Shown here in pieces: positions 23,291-35,131 of a DNA stretch of 64,000 nt (within the stretch, counting starts at the first letter, position 1; every line of letters starts with the position of its first letter). The translations under genes were made by a program, and so were the position numbers. Under the pieces are notes generated by a model. The model was not told where the DNA came from, did not search any database, and saw only the letters and a program-made list of their open reading frames with translations. The stretch covers positions 496,001-560,000 of the forward strand of contig JAIXMO010000002.1 in NCBI GenBank assembly GCA_025677825.1. Reading direction: 5' to 3'. This stretch comes from Helicostylum pulchrum (lineage: Eukaryota; Mucoromycota; Mucoromycetes; Mucorales; Mucoraceae).

Positions 23291-24728
23291 TTAGACAAAA
23301 ACGATTTCCGAAGACCTTTTAGAAGAAGATTTTTGTTCGAATTCATCTAATGATAACCTTGATAAACCAAAATCATACAGTGAAGAATTTGAAGGAGTAG
23401 TATCACTTAGATAAGAAGATTCTTCATCTTCATCTTCTTCCAGTACGGCTTCTAGCCCGCTTGTTAGACTGCTTCTTGGAGTTGGTATATAGGGTTTATT
23501 TCTTTCTTTTTCTTGATCTGGTTTACCGATCGCTTTATAACAAAAGTCCGCAAACGTCTGATCCGCTCTAATAATGGTCATTTTATCCTTCACAACTTCT
23601 CGTACACAGAACCAATCGTGTACGTTATCTTCAATTACAGTTTGCCAAGCAACTCCATCTAGCTCAGCCTTTAAAGCTAATTGTAATGCATCATCTCTCA
23701 ACACTTCATAGTTTCCGATATACATCAAGACTTGAGGTGACATGAAGGCTGAAAACCCTGTTTGTAGCTTAGCGATACCTAGTATCTGATTGGTCTTTTC
23801 TTCTTCTTCGTCTTCATTGTGGTTGCCCTTTTTTACGGGCTCAAAATAATCTCGTTTGATCACTTTAGCTGTATATTGGGAAATATAATCATGCTTTTCG
23901 TTCGTCTTCCATGATTCTGAACAAGTTTCATCTGTAACTAATGGTGATATTAAAACAGTGCCTGCTGGTCGAGGCAGTTCACTTAATACAGGCTGCTGTG
24001 CATTGTCATCAGCAATTTCTATTTCAAACATACTGGGATCATGTGTAATAAAGAGCATTTCCAGAATTAAAGCGGCACCCGCAGAATCACCGACAACTAC
24101 AATTTTTTCACTTTGCACGCCAATCTTTTGAATCAAGTGTTCGTAGGCGCGCACTATGTCTTCTACTGGACTTGGATAACGAAACTCTGGCGCCAGTCTT
24201 TATGGGTGTGTTAGTATATATGTCTTTATATATATATATATATATATATAAGCATAAAGTTTTATTTACCTGTAATCGACCGACATGATCATACACTTTA
24301 AGCCGTACTTTTGCTTTAATACGTTTATCCAGGCAATATTTGTATCCATGTACATTGTACAGCTACCGATACGGAATCCACCACCTAAATAGGGTTACAC
24401 GACGTTTAAGTAAACAAAATAAATTTGTAATATATAAAATTTTACCATGGACATAAAATATAACAATATCAGCATCATAGACTCTTTTCATTAAATCGTC
24501 TTGATTTAAATCATGTATGTTTTCACCTATCCAACACCCGGACCAATCTTGAAGGTGATGTTGGCTTAATTTAACTTTATGAATCCAAGGTTTATGTGAT
24601 TTTCTTGCTCTTGTGACATCATTTAAAATAAGTCGAGCTGCTGGAGCTGGTAATGAAAATACTTTCTTTAAAATCTTTATCACTGCTGAAGGTGGTAATT
24701 TTCGAATAGAAGATCTAACACCGTTCAT
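23291..24728 (-). CDS. Alpha/beta-hydrolase, hormone-sensitive-lipase-type esterase
   Basis: Serine esterase/lipase of the HSL (alpha/beta-hydrolase-3) family, 434 residues. Exons are 24728-24446, 24384-24270 and 24197-23291. The oxyanion motif HGGG is formed exactly across intron 1 (FYVHG|GGFRIG), YRLAPEFRYPSPVED across intron 2, and the nucleophile elbow is GDSAGAAL. The likely catalytic His is in DNVHDWFC. The tail after residue 340 is Ser/Glu-rich and probably disordered. Intron 2 carries an AT-dinucleotide run. Substrate is unknown; a neutral-lipid or steryl-ester esterase is the usual role. Confidence 0.88.
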
Positions 24729-26154
24729 TATATTTTTTGAAAAAAAAAAAGGGGGAGGGGAAAAAAAAAAAGGGGGAAAGGGAAAAATTTATGAAATCTC
24801 TTTATTTTAAACAGTAAGTGGGAAAAATTTTAGTTAAATTACCAGTGGTACTAAAACCCGTGTAAAAAAAAAAAAGAAAAAAAATACTCTCACCCTCTCA
24901 AGTATATATCTTTTTTTGGCGAGAAAAGCATGGGGAATTCTTGATACACACTTTTTTTGGATCGACCGTGTGGAGAGACCGTGATGCATTGTATTACTTT
25001 TTCCGCATAAAAAGAAAAGATAGATCACATCAGTAAATATGCACCCTATTTCATCATTCTTTTTATCAGATATTTCTTTTTCGAGTAATGGCCATCTATA
25101 AGGGTAAGTGAAAAAATAATATGGCATTCTTTTAATCGACTGCGTAAATTGACCATGCATCCAGAATTTGCCCCCCCCCCATTTTTTTCTTCCGTCACTT
25201 TGCAAAGTTACCTTTGAAAGGATATTTTGCTTAATTCAAGATAAAGCTTTAAGAATTGAAGTTTGGCTCTGGCTTCCAAGTACGAGCAGTAAGTCTTTTT
25301 AATGCCATCATTTTAATAACTTACTTTTTTTCAGTCCGTGTCACTCGTTGATCTTTGATAGCGGTGATAGCATAAAGAGGAGTTTGCTTGAGATCAAATC
25401 GTTCCAACTGATGCACTCGGACGGTGTGAATAGCATCAAAAGAAATATCTGACAGCTATCGTATTGAAAGATATGTTTCTTGCAATATTGTGCCTTCCGC
25501 TTTCAATCCACCGGGGGCTCGTAATTATAATTGAGATATAAAATTCATGATTTGGTAATCAATCAAAAATGCATATTAAACCGACTTAAAGCTATATATT
25601 ATCCAGCAGTCTCTTCAAAAGTAATTGTTCGTTAAATCCCGATATGGAAGCAAGTTTACAGTGTCACTTGTAATATGGTGACCTGTATTTCTTATTAATA
25701 CACAGCACAATGATTTCTTTATTGAAGCATTTAATAAAAAAAAAAGTATTTATAAGACACTAATTTGAAATCTAATAATAAAAGTTACATATCTTTATTT
25801 AGTAATTACTATTGTAAACTTTCGCCCGTAGGCTTATGGCATTCCTCGTTATATTTCTCATATCCAAGCTTCTCGGCTCTGATCAATACGGTATACATCC
25901 GCCCTTACGTGAACAAAAAAGATAGAAAGGGTCCATACCCCCAACCATTGGCTTTTTATGGATCTCATGCTTCCATCGTGTCACACACACACACACACAC
26001 ACACACGCACTGATGTGATCTTCATATGTTACAAAGTCCATTTTTGTAGGTCATTCCTCGTATAAGTCTGATGACAATCTCACAAATTTAATTTTTTTTT
26101 TTTTTTTTGGTAATACGTTTATTTATTTTTATAAAGGAGGAGGGAGGGGGGAAG
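24729..26154. other. Intergenic region with microsatellite and relic sequence
   Basis: No intact gene. Poly-A/G runs follow the esterase ATG. Decayed coding-like sequence lies at 25.2-25.5 kb on both strands without a nameable domain. An (AC)n microsatellite occupies 25982-26006. The motif AGATAGATCACAT near 25018 recalls those at 7570 and 12423. Confidence 0.45.
25982..26006. repeat. (CA)n microsatellite
   Basis: Twelve uninterrupted CA units, directly visible. Confidence 0.95.
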
Positions 26155-28709
26155 TTAATGAGAAGATGGCCAAGTAGTAGGATCAGTTAATAATTCTTCT
26201 GAATCATTTACAATAATCATACTCATATCATCATCATCTTCTTTTACCGAGGATGCTTCCGATCCACTTCGTTGTCTTCCGCTGCTGCTTTTAGGAGGCT
26301 CCAGTAGTAATTTTTTATCCACAATAGGTCTATTGTTGGGTAATACAGGATTACTTTGACTTCTACGGCGCATAATTCGATCCATTTCAACCGCTTTGTC
26401 TGAGGCTGTCTTCACATTAGATGAATCCATAAATGTTAGACTTTCTGTAAATGATTTAGGGAATGAAAACGCAGGTAGTTGAGGTGTTGAGCCGTTACTA
26501 TCATCTTCGTCGTCTTGATTGTTACTACTAGTAGCTTGACTACTTAAACTTTTGACATCATCATCATCCTCGTCGTCGTCGTCATCGTCATCATCGTCTT
26601 CATCACAATCATCAGCATCATCAGTATCCTTACTGATAGCTGACATAGAACCTAATATATGACGCGTAGATGAACTAGTAGAAGGACTTGTTGTATTTGA
26701 TGTAGGTGAGGATTCATTGGAAGTGGTGAATACTAAATTGGACAACTTTTTAATCGGTGTACTGGTAGTTTGAGATAGTGAATAAAGATGCGTAGGTAAA
26801 GGCAAAGATAACTTTCTTGACTGATGTTGAGAAGAACACCAAGCTAACTCTGATTCCAAAAAGTCTCTGTAGCATATTAACCTTTGTAATTCGATGCGTT
26901 TAATTTTTATCCTTTTGCCTAATGTCTCAGCGAATGACAAGATGCGATCTTTGGTGGATTTTTGATAGGGAGATAATACCATTAAATTTCTTCTTAGTTG
27001 CAATTCACGATCCAGTAATTTTACTTGTTCGTCAATACGATCAGATAATTCTTGTGCTTTATCTCTTCCTTTTTCTTCTCGTTTTAATCTGTCGGTGTGA
27101 TATCTTTGTTCCTTGGAATCAGATGTATCGGATGTGGCTCTCTTGGTAGGTCTCATACGCACACCTGTGGTTTTTAAAGTAGCAGCGTAATTAATCTTTA
27201 ACATCCAATCATCCATTTCCTTTTCATTATCAGCACGTAACAAAAATTGTTGACCATCACCAGTGATCAATCGAAAGACGTGAGGGTATTTTGTATATTC
27301 TTCATCACATATACAAATAGCATAAGACAAGGAAACGATTTGAACAGGTCTGAGGTAGGTATTGTTGTGGTTGGATGATAAAGAGCTTGTGGTTGAAGTG
27401 GGTATAGGCGTAATAGAGGTAGGATTGGCCGAGTATAAAGAAGACATGGAGTTGACAGTATTGGCATTGACACTAAGATTGGAAGAAGATTCAGCCAGAG
27501 TTGAAAAGGCGGGAAAACTATTATTTCTTCTTGGAGCTAAATCGGAATGACTACTGGTGGAAGTAGATGTTGACAGTTTAGGATTTTCTTCATTGTCAAG
27601 CCAGTTTTGATAAGAAGAAAGATCACTAAAGAAGATGATTTGACTACCGCTCAGGATGATACCGAAGGGTCTCCATCCACGTGCAGTCGCCTTTTTACCG
27701 CCTTGAACTAAATCATATTTTCTATCCAAAATACCTGCTTTTGTGACTCGAATCGTAAAAGTGTTGTTACTGTCGTTTCCGGATCGACTTCGAACACCTG
27801 CTAAACATAATGATTTGGCCTTTAAAAGAGAGAAGTGTACTTCCATAATAGGTATTGGCTTGATAGTCCGTTTATAATTAAAACTATTTTCGGCTGGCAT
27901 CAATTGTTCTAATTTTTGACTTAGATCAGCTAGTAAAGCAGACTAACAAAAAAAAAAAAAAAAAAAATTCCTGTTTAGACTAAATAGTACAGTCCAAAAG
28001 TATTATATTGTGTTAAACTTACAGAATGGGTATTTATATTTGAATCATTGTTTTTCAATTTAGAAAACCATGAGTTTGATCTTTCTGCTCTACCAATTGA
28101 CTCCTTATGTCCATCCGCATATGTAAATTCTGACATAACAATGTTGTCATACATTATCTAGTTTATGTTTTAAGCCCAAAGAAAAATAAATAAATAAATA
28201 AACAAAACAAAAAAAAACTTACATCTAATATTTCTTGAGCTACACCTTCGCCACCTTCAATTATTTTTGTTCTCATAATAAAGGTATCCTTATTCATCTT
28301 TTGTCGTACATTTTTATTATGAGCATCGGTATGAAGTAACAGAATAGAAAAAGAAACTGCATATACAACATCTATATAATATCACATGAGCTTTCTGAGA
28401 ACATCATTTCAGCCTATCTCATTACTTTTTTACCTGGATTATCTACTAAACCAGGGTTACACTTGTAGTAACGTTTGGCAAAGTCCTCCATCGCACGATC
28501 AATTTGTTGAGCTTCCTTTGGTAACAAAACTTTGGCTAATAATTTTCTATTTTTTTATATATAAGTATTTCTCCGTTTATAAAAAAACTTATTGTTTGTT
28601 ACCTTAAAGATGTATCAATTGATTCTCCACAAAAGTCGAATTTCTCTACCTGTGACGCGAAACTAGCGTCTACTTGCTTATTGTTGTTGTCATCGCTAGG
28701 ACCTGCCAT
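26155..28709 (-). CDS. Sec7-PH domain Arf guanine-nucleotide exchange factor (Syt1/Yel1-like), short Sec7 N-terminus
   Basis: Arf GEF of 763 residues from exons 28709-28603, 28546-28434, 28371-28223, 28157-28023 and 27942-26155. The Sec7 core is clear: EKFDFCGESIDTSLR, LPKEAQQIDRAMEDFAKRYY with the glutamic-finger Glu, CNPGL, and DVVYAVSFSILLLHTDAHN with KMNKDTFIMR. A PH domain follows (ILDRKYDLVQGGKKATARGW ... FRLITGDGQQFLLRADNEKE), split by a Ser/Thr/Asn-rich insert, then a coiled coil and a very acidic tail. The protein begins only about 20 residues before the FDFCG motif, so the first helices of a standard Sec7 fold are absent; a stop lies just upstream in frame. Either an unseen 5' exon exists or the domain is shortened. 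Confidence 0.85.
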
Positions 28710-29050
28710 GCGCCTTTCTCTTTATTTTTTTTAAATGAAAGCCGGGATGAGGATAGATTAAGAAGAAAAAAAAAGTTGTTAACAGTAAAAGAAAAAAAGG
28801 GGGGCGAGAAAGAGAAGAATGATACAAATAAAATAAAAAGGAGAATATATATTCTGTTTTTTTTTTATATGTGAGTGTATATATGTTGTATGTAAACCAA
28901 GAAAAAAGGAAAAGAAAAAGAAACGAAAAAAAAAGGGTAAATCCAGAGTGTAAATAAATGAAATGTTCAATTGAGACCCAGTTTGATAGCACCTCTTGAG
29001 GAAAAAAAAGATTTTTTTATATCTTCTTTTTTCTTGTTTAACTAGTAACA
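28710..29050. promoter_or_regulatory. Shared divergent promoter region of the Arf GEF and Med11 genes
   Basis: 341 bases separate two start codons that face away from each other. The sequence is mostly purine/pyrimidine-rich tracts with A/T runs; no specific factor site can be named. Confidence 0.5.
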
Positions 29051-29610
29051 ATGTCCAAACATATAGATGCTGAAGGTCGTATGGCAGAAAGTACCATGCG
29101 TATAAAAGACTTGGCACAAGCAGAAAAAGTAACTGAAAAATATATATATATATATAAAATGTTTATAGGTTTACATCACGAGCTAACTGCCATTTTAGAA
29201 ACTGGTTTTGTTACTTGAAACTGTAGCAGAGGCATTATCTATTTTATCTGACGAAGCACCTTCTGACGAAGAAAATATAGATGAATTCGTTCGTAATCGT
29301 GCAATGAACTTTCGTCATTTAGCCTCACGTTATTTTTCTCTTGTCAATGTAAATATTCATACATGTACATACACTACCATTGACAACTCACGCACCCCCT
29401 TTTTTTTTATTTAAAAAGGATATTCAATTTGCATTGAGAAGTCACACACATTATTTAACAAAGGAAGCAAGTATTACTTCTTCAGCAAATAAAATTATAC
29501 CCTTCAAGAACTCTGTACTTGGTCAATATAAAGAATTAGAAATTTGGACAGAAGCAATTGAAACCATCAGTCAACGCATTACAGAAATTAAAAGTATTGC
29601 ACTAGAATAA
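29051..29610 (+). CDS. MED11: Mediator complex subunit 11
   Basis: Head-module subunit of Mediator that links activators and TFIIH to RNA polymerase II. Exons 29051-29128, 29199-29348 and 29419-29610 give 139 residues, close to the family length. Exon 1 ends IKDLAQAEK and exon 2 continues KLVLLLETVAEALSILS. This matches the RLxALxxIExxIxxIL pattern at the Med11 N-terminus. The middle (FRHLASRYFSLVNDIQFALR) and end (TEAIETISQRITEIKSIALE) are helical. The far acceptor at 29198 was chosen because the nearer one leaves a stop. It is convergent with the WRNIP1 gene, with only 18 bases between stop codons. Confidence 0.75.
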
Positions 29611-29628
29611 ATCATTTTTTTGTTATTT

Positions 29629-31456
29629 TTAATCCAGAAAGTTACGATGCTTTAATTCGTCAGGAAGATACGTTTGATTCACTGGTCCTTCGAAATCTGG
29701 ATTATACTTGTATCCTTGGCCGTATCCCAAGTCCTTTTTTTTTTTAGAAAGAGTAAATAAAACTGATACTATATTATTTACGTGTGTATTTTTTTTACCT
29801 TCATTAATCGAGTGGGTGCATTACGAATATGCATTGGAACTGGATACGATGGTTCTTGTCGGATGGTTTGTTTTATTAAATTGTACGCTTTATAACTACG
29901 TACACTCTTTTTGGTTTCAGCCAAGTGAACAACCAAGTGTGCAAGAATAGTATCGCATTCAGGCATACCAATCTTTTCACACGCGTTATATGCGGCCATT
30001 GCTAATGGTAAAGCAGTATTATCTGCTAATCCAATATCTTCGCTTGCACATCGTACTAATCTTCTAGCAACATATAAGGGATCCTCGCCTGCTTCCAACA
30101 TTCTGCCCAACCAATACAGTGCTGCATTTGCATCACTTCCTCGGATACTCTTGTGCAACGCGCTAATAATATCGTAATGTTGGTCTCCGTTACGATCGTA
30201 TAGTAAATGCGATTTTTGAAAAGCTCCTTTTACTGTATCGATCTCTAACGGTGATGCTTTACTTGGTAATAAACTTACAGCTATCTCTAACGTATTTAAT
30301 GCGGTACGAGCTATATACAGATATATTTTTAATCAGAGTATTCATTACAACATGTATTATTTATTTTTTTCATTACCATCACCATCACTAAAGATTGCTA
30401 ATTGATTTATTGCGTCTGCATCTTTACTTGTATCCATTTCCTCTACACCTTCTCCTCTCCACTTTCTTAACCCTCGTGTCAAAATAGCTTCAATGTGATC
30501 CTGATCTAACCTTTGCAACACAAATACTTTACACCTTGATAAAAGTGCAGAATTTACTTTAAAACTATCCAAAAAAAAATCAGTCTCTCTTCCCCCCTTC
30601 AATACTTTTTTTTTTAAGAATACATACCTTGGATTTTCAGTTGTTGCACCTATTAAATGAATTGTACCATGTTCAACATACGGTAAGAACAAATCCTGCT
30701 GTACCTTTGTAAAGCGATGAATTTCATCAATAAAGACAATTGTCTTTTGTCCTGTTAAAGCCAAGTTTCCTTTGGCTTCCTCAAACGCCTTCTTGACATC
30801 TGCAGATCCATGACTTGTGGCACTTAGTTCGATAAATCGAGATTTAGTCATTTTAGATATAATGCGTGCAATAGTTGTCTTTCCACAACCTGGTGGACCC
30901 CATAACATCATGGACGGTATACGGTCATTGTCAATAAGTTTCTTTAAAATACCATCTTTTCCCAACAACTCTTCTTGTCCAACAAAATCATCCAGCGAAG
31001 ATGGTCGAACTACAAGAAAAAAAAAGTAAGTCACACATTTTTTTCTTGCTTCTATTTTATAGTATTACCTTTGGCGGCTAAAGGCATGGATTCTGCTGCT
31101 GCATCAACTTTAGTTCGCTTGTGTGACATGGTCGGTGGTAAAGCCTCTACGGTTCTCTTTTGAGGTGAGCTCATAAACTGGCTAGCAGTGCTTGGTTTAG
31201 GTTTAGATGCAAATAAAGGTGCCATACGAATATTCGTTGGTTCTGCTGTAACTTTAGGCGCTTGCTCGACTGCGGCAACAGCAACAGTAACAGGAAGGCA
31301 ACCAGTGTCAATGTGTACATTGATATTTGCAGAAGTAACCCATTGTCCACAAAGTGGGCATTCAACTATTTTTTTTTTTTTTGTAAGTACGTTTTTACAT
31401 TCTAGTGAAAAAAAAAAGAAGGGTGTGGTATTACCTTTGTTTGAAAGATCTGACAT
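29629..31456 (-). CDS. WRNIP1/Mgs1 AAA+ ATPase (replication-fork maintenance)
   Basis: AAA+ ATPase of the clamp-loader-like WRNIP1/MGS1/RarA family, acting at stalled forks with PCNA and ubiquitin. Six exons: 31456-31435, 31365-31069, 31009-30628, 30564-30377, 30310-29799 and 29733-29629, 501 residues. An N-terminal UBZ zinc finger is formed across intron 1 (VECPLCGQWV ... HIDTGC). Then RPSSLDDFVGQEELLG, Walker A GPPGCGKTT, Walker B VFIDEIHRF, sensor GATTENP and the C-terminal YWLGRMLEAGEDPLYVARR follow. It ends with the family signature DLGYGQGYKYNPDFEGPVNQ. Two introns (31366-31434 and 30565-30627) are multiples of three with no stop. Confidence 0.95.
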
Positions 31457-31927
31457 TGGTGTTCAAAATAAAAAAAAGATAAAAAAATAAAAATAAAATC
31501 AGGACAAGTCCTTTTGGATCGGGTAACCAATCATCCTCCCCACTACTACATACACGCCTTTCCATTGATGGCGTACAAGCTGAGATAAAAAATAATGACA
31601 CTTCACATTTTTAAGTTGTATTAGCAATATTTACAAGACGCACAGAACACTTAAAGCTGGAATAATTCAAGCTGTATAAGGATATCCCTGCAAGCATCTT
31701 TTGGGAAGTAAGTCTTTTTAGGTCAAGAAAGCAAGAGCATATTTTATTTCGTGTAGGTCGGATACAGCGAAACTGACAACAATAATATTAATTGTATTTG
31801 TATATGCTGTACCGCATTTTAAATGTGGTTTACAAAGGGAGTACAGTTCAAAAAAAAGCTTAGCTACGTAATATACAGTTGATTTGATTGATAAGGGAAA
31901 CCGTAGTGTTTTTTATTGTCCAATTTT
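31457..31927. other. Intergenic region and 3' flank of the HSPA12-like fragment
   Basis: No gene supported. From about 31830 it matches 7860-7990, the downstream flank of the intact HSPA12-like gene. Confidence 0.5.
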
Positions 31928-32370
31928 TTAAAAACGAGCCAAAGTCATTGGCTCTGCAAGTACAACGCAACCGCCCTTTATTATCTCGCCACCAACCTTT
32001 TTTATCGCGAAAGAAACTGAGGACGAATGCGCTTTGTAAAGTATGGAAACTATAACAGGCGTATAATGACCCTGTTTATAAGACAAATTAGTACAAGAAG
32101 GTCCGCGAATATTTTCTAACTTGTTCTTTGCATGGACTGTTCTGCAAAACCCTAAAGTATCCGTCTTTTTGAGCCTAAATAATTCTAATGTAAAATATAA
32201 GCTACAAGCTAATCTTTTCCTATAGCACTACTTACGTGTTTTAAGATAATATACGTTATTCTTACACTTATAACTCAAATAAAACACTCGCTTTATTTGG
32301 GTACTGTTTACTCTATTTCCCTTTTTAAATAGTGGAAACACGGTTTCTTTGTTGTTTAGGATCACGAACT
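31928..32370 (-). pseudogene. C-terminal fragment of an HSPA12-like gene
   Basis: Exon sequences 32370-32236 and 32184-31928 correspond to the last two exons of the gene at 7991-11654. They encode FPLFKKGNRVNSTQIKRVFY, and LFRLKKTDTLGF through CVVLAEPMTLARF, with the same intron position, phase, donor and acceptor. The frame is still open to the same stop. The rest of the gene is missing: homology stops near 32370, just before FEFVILNN. Nothing indicates a promoter. It could form a 3' exon of something unseen, but a truncated duplicate is simpler. Confidence 0.75.
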
Positions 32371-33243
32371 CAAATTGTGTAATGTTCCTACGTTAACAAG
32401 CATCTCATACAGTGACATTTAGTATATGTAAACACGGATCGCTTATCTGCCCAAAAATATATCATCGTCGCAACACCATTCATGTTCTTCACTCCAAAGA
32501 GTAATAGAATCGGGGGCGTCAATGTGGATCTAACGAAATTTATTCGTTGTATTATTGGTCAATAAACAAAGGAGCCTAATGCCTACTGCTTTTCGCATTA
32601 TATTGAAAAATTAAGAGTGATTATTCTGCTTCTACTTCTAGCGTTTTTGTTTTCTTTTTTGCCTGTACAAAAGGATACTGCTCTTCTTAAATAAAATGCC
32701 ATCTACAAGAGCACTTGTTGTCAAAAATGTACAAATATGCTCCACACGATTGTTATATAGTATAGTTCAATATGGGGACGTCAATATTCTGTTATTTTTA
32801 TTGGCCAACTTATTATTTTGAATCTAATGGTATTGACGCCCCCTATTCAGATTGGGTCAAGTACCTCAAGAAGCGATTATGCATTAGCCCATCAGATTGG
32901 CAACCTTTTTTAATTAATTTGCTTTGCTCTAAAAAGTTTTTTTTTACGGTGTATGTACGATTAAAAATGATACGTATTTGAGGGACATGCATAAAAAGGG
33001 TATTCTGTTCGCAATAGTATATATATATTTTAAGACACATGTAAAAAAAAAACTAGTAAATTAGTGAGACCTAATACCAACATACCTTGATTCTAGTCTT
33101 AAAAATGAGATGAAACGTACCATCAAACACAGTAGTTGTTGAAGTGCTTGTACAGTCACACAAAGTGCATAGGGAGAATCAGTAACAATATATTTTTTTC
33201 TCTTTTTTTACTTTTTTTACTTTTTTATTACTTGAAAGTAATA
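32371..33243. other. Remnant of the unknown gene family, then 5' flank of dynactin p24
   Basis: At 32660-32780 the sequence matches both flanks of the transposon at 12.7-13.6 kb but lacks the transposon. A plus-strand fragment (GIDAPYSDWVKYLKKRLCIS) remains at 32772-32981. After about 33.0 kb the DNA is AT-rich promoter sequence with T-runs. Confidence 0.45.
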
Positions 33244-34027
33244 ATGGATGAACACGGGTTTGAAGCAAGATTAAGACACTTGGAACATGTATTAATTGGA
33301 CAACAAAATGCCCAACTTTCTAAACCAACAAAAGATAATCTTTTAAAAAGAGTGAGCAATATTCACAAGGAATTAGATACAGTTTATAAGAACAACAAGC
33401 CTATTAAAAGCTTTATAGAAAAATGTAACAAGAGAGAGAGTGCACACATGTAAAAAAGAAAAAAAAAAGAGTTGTAGCTGACATTTTGAATTAGATGATG
33501 TTCATTCAAAACTATTGAACCCAAATACTTCAACTTATTCATTAGAGAGAGAAATTTTGGCACCCGATGTTAAACTTGAGCTTTTATTAACTGCTCAAGA
33601 CGATTTAGAAAAGTTTGCTCAAGAAGTCAAGCAAGTGAAAGACCTTGAATATGTTGTTAGTGGAACGGAGTTTGATGGTAATATTGAGGTTATTTTGAGA
33701 ACGCATTAAAGAGATTTATTTTTTTGTATTAGTTGTGGAGAAGTTAGGACCTGAATTAGCGAGATTAGAAGTATCGCATACTGATCAAATTACAAAATTA
33801 AATGATATCACGGAACAAGTATCACAATTTATGGAACGTTATAACGGAACGGTAAAGAAGAGTATGAAAGCATGACTAAGAAAAAAAAAACCTTAATATA
33901 TATATAATTTTTTTTTTAGGTAAACACTTTATCCGAAATTTTTATATCTTGGGATAATATATTAACAAATATGGAGACTCATGTCGCTACTATTGAACGT
34001 CAAAAAATAAACAGTAGTGTTATTTAA
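33244..34027 (+). CDS. Dynactin subunit 3 (p22/p24)-like
   Basis: Shoulder-complex subunit of dynactin, the dynein activator. Exons 33244-33424, 33495-33677, 33733-33851 and 33920-34027 give 196 residues, near the family length. The N-terminus MDEHGFEARLRHLEHVLIG has the family's RLxxLExxIxG pattern and the protein is helical and coiled-coil throughout (VVEKLGPELARLEVSHTDQI, ILTNMETHVATIERQK). The exon 1 donor GTAACA after IEK was chosen because it alone keeps frame into YDVHSKLLNPN. It presumably works with cytoplasmic dynein in hyphal transport. The low-complexity family makes this call good rather than certain. Confidence 0.75.
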
Positions 34028-34213
34028 TAACCTATAAAACAAATATAGTGCATAATCTTGCGTTTCGTTTCTTCGTAACCCGTTTTATAATATATGAAAA
34101 GGCTAATTATGATGACTGAATGTTATTGTATTATGCGTGGGAAATCCCAAACAGTTTGAAAATATTGATGACAAGTGTATGGGGTCTCTATTGTTTACAG
34201 CAATTTACATATA

Positions 34214-34267
<54 letters not shown>

Positions 34268-34387
34268 AAAAAAAAAAATGTAACCCAAAATAGCAAAACC
34301 CTTTTATACAACTACATCTTTTTTTTTTTTTCTTTTTTCGTCCTTTCTTCTCTTCTTTACTCTTCTTTATCACTTCAATATAAAAAA
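34028..34387. other. Intergenic region with a 49-base poly-A tract
   Basis: An uninterrupted A run at 34217-34265 follows an AT dinucleotide run, then A/T-rich sequence and a C/T-rich stretch that leads to the F-box start. No coding sequence. Confidence 0.7.
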
Positions 34388-35131
34388 ATGGATAGATTAC
34401 CCTTTGAAGTATTACTACAAGTATTTGAATATTTACCTTTAGAGTCATTTCAGTCATTGTATTACGTGTTTCCTCAAGTAGTTATTGATGAAGCACTTAT
34501 TTATAAACTTCGAAACAAAAAAAAGCAGCCAATGATCGACTTAGTTTCGACTAATCTTCACGAACTATCCACACCAAATTCAAATAAAAGAAATGAGTCA
34601 TCATTGTGCTTATACTTCGCCTCCTTTGACTCCTCGCATCGATATATTTGGACCTTACCCGATTTTATTAATCAAACGCATTATTTCAAAGTAAAAGATG
34701 CTTATGTCTCTCATGGTAAGCTTGTACTTCGACGACCCTATGACATCAAAGAGAACGTGGTGGTGGCTCAAAAGTCATTAGGGTCTTTGTGGGATATTAG
34801 AAAGAGTTTCCCTCCAACAAGAGCAGGTTCTTTTTCTGGTGCAAGTGAATATTCTAAAATTAAGTCTCAAGAATTAATTATACATCAATCGGGTTGTATT
34901 TTAGATTCATGCTTAATTCCGTCTTGTTTAACAGGGGTTGTACCTTTGGATGAAAATGATAAAAAGAAGGGTTCAAATAGACCACATTTACCCACCGTAT
35001 ATCAAAGAAAAGTTCCTTTCACTACTACTTCTTCTTCTGCTTACCCAGATCTTACATGTGGCTATTTTCTTGTGGAACGAGTAGCCATAAGTATTCCTAC
35101 TTTTCTGGAACTCTATTCTTCTTCTAATTAA
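34388..35131 (+). CDS. F-box protein
   Basis: Intronless gene of 247 residues. The start MDRLPFEVLLQVFEYLPLES is a canonical F-box (LPxEVLxxIFxYLP) that would bind Skp1 in an SCF ubiquitin ligase. The remainder (YIWTLPDFINQTHYFKVKDA ... LVERVAISIPTFLELY) has no leucine-rich or WD repeats that I can see; similar short F-box proteins in fungi have an uncharacterised C-terminal domain. The open frame extends upstream only through the poly-A region, so this ATG is the sensible start. The target is unknown. Confidence 0.8.
   Translation: MDRLPFEVLLQVFEYLPLESFQSLYYVFPQVVIDEALIYKLRNKKKQPMIDLVSTNLHELSTPNSNKRNESSLCLYFASFDSSHRYIWTLPDFINQTHYFKVKDAYVSHGKLVLRRPYDIKENVVVAQKSLGSLWDIRKSFPPTRAGSFSGASEYSKIKSQELIIHQSGCILDSCLIPSCLTGVVPLDENDKKKGSNRPHLPTVYQRKVPFTTTSSSAYPDLTCGYFLVERVAISIPTFLELYSSSN

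Noticed and set aside
25200..25500. Coding-like sequence on both strands
   Set aside because: Frames are broken and no domain could be named, so it is only noted as relic DNA.
34175..34387. N-terminal extension of the F-box protein through the poly-A tract
   Set aside because: It would add a poly-lysine run from low-complexity DNA; the F-box begins right after the ATG at 34388.
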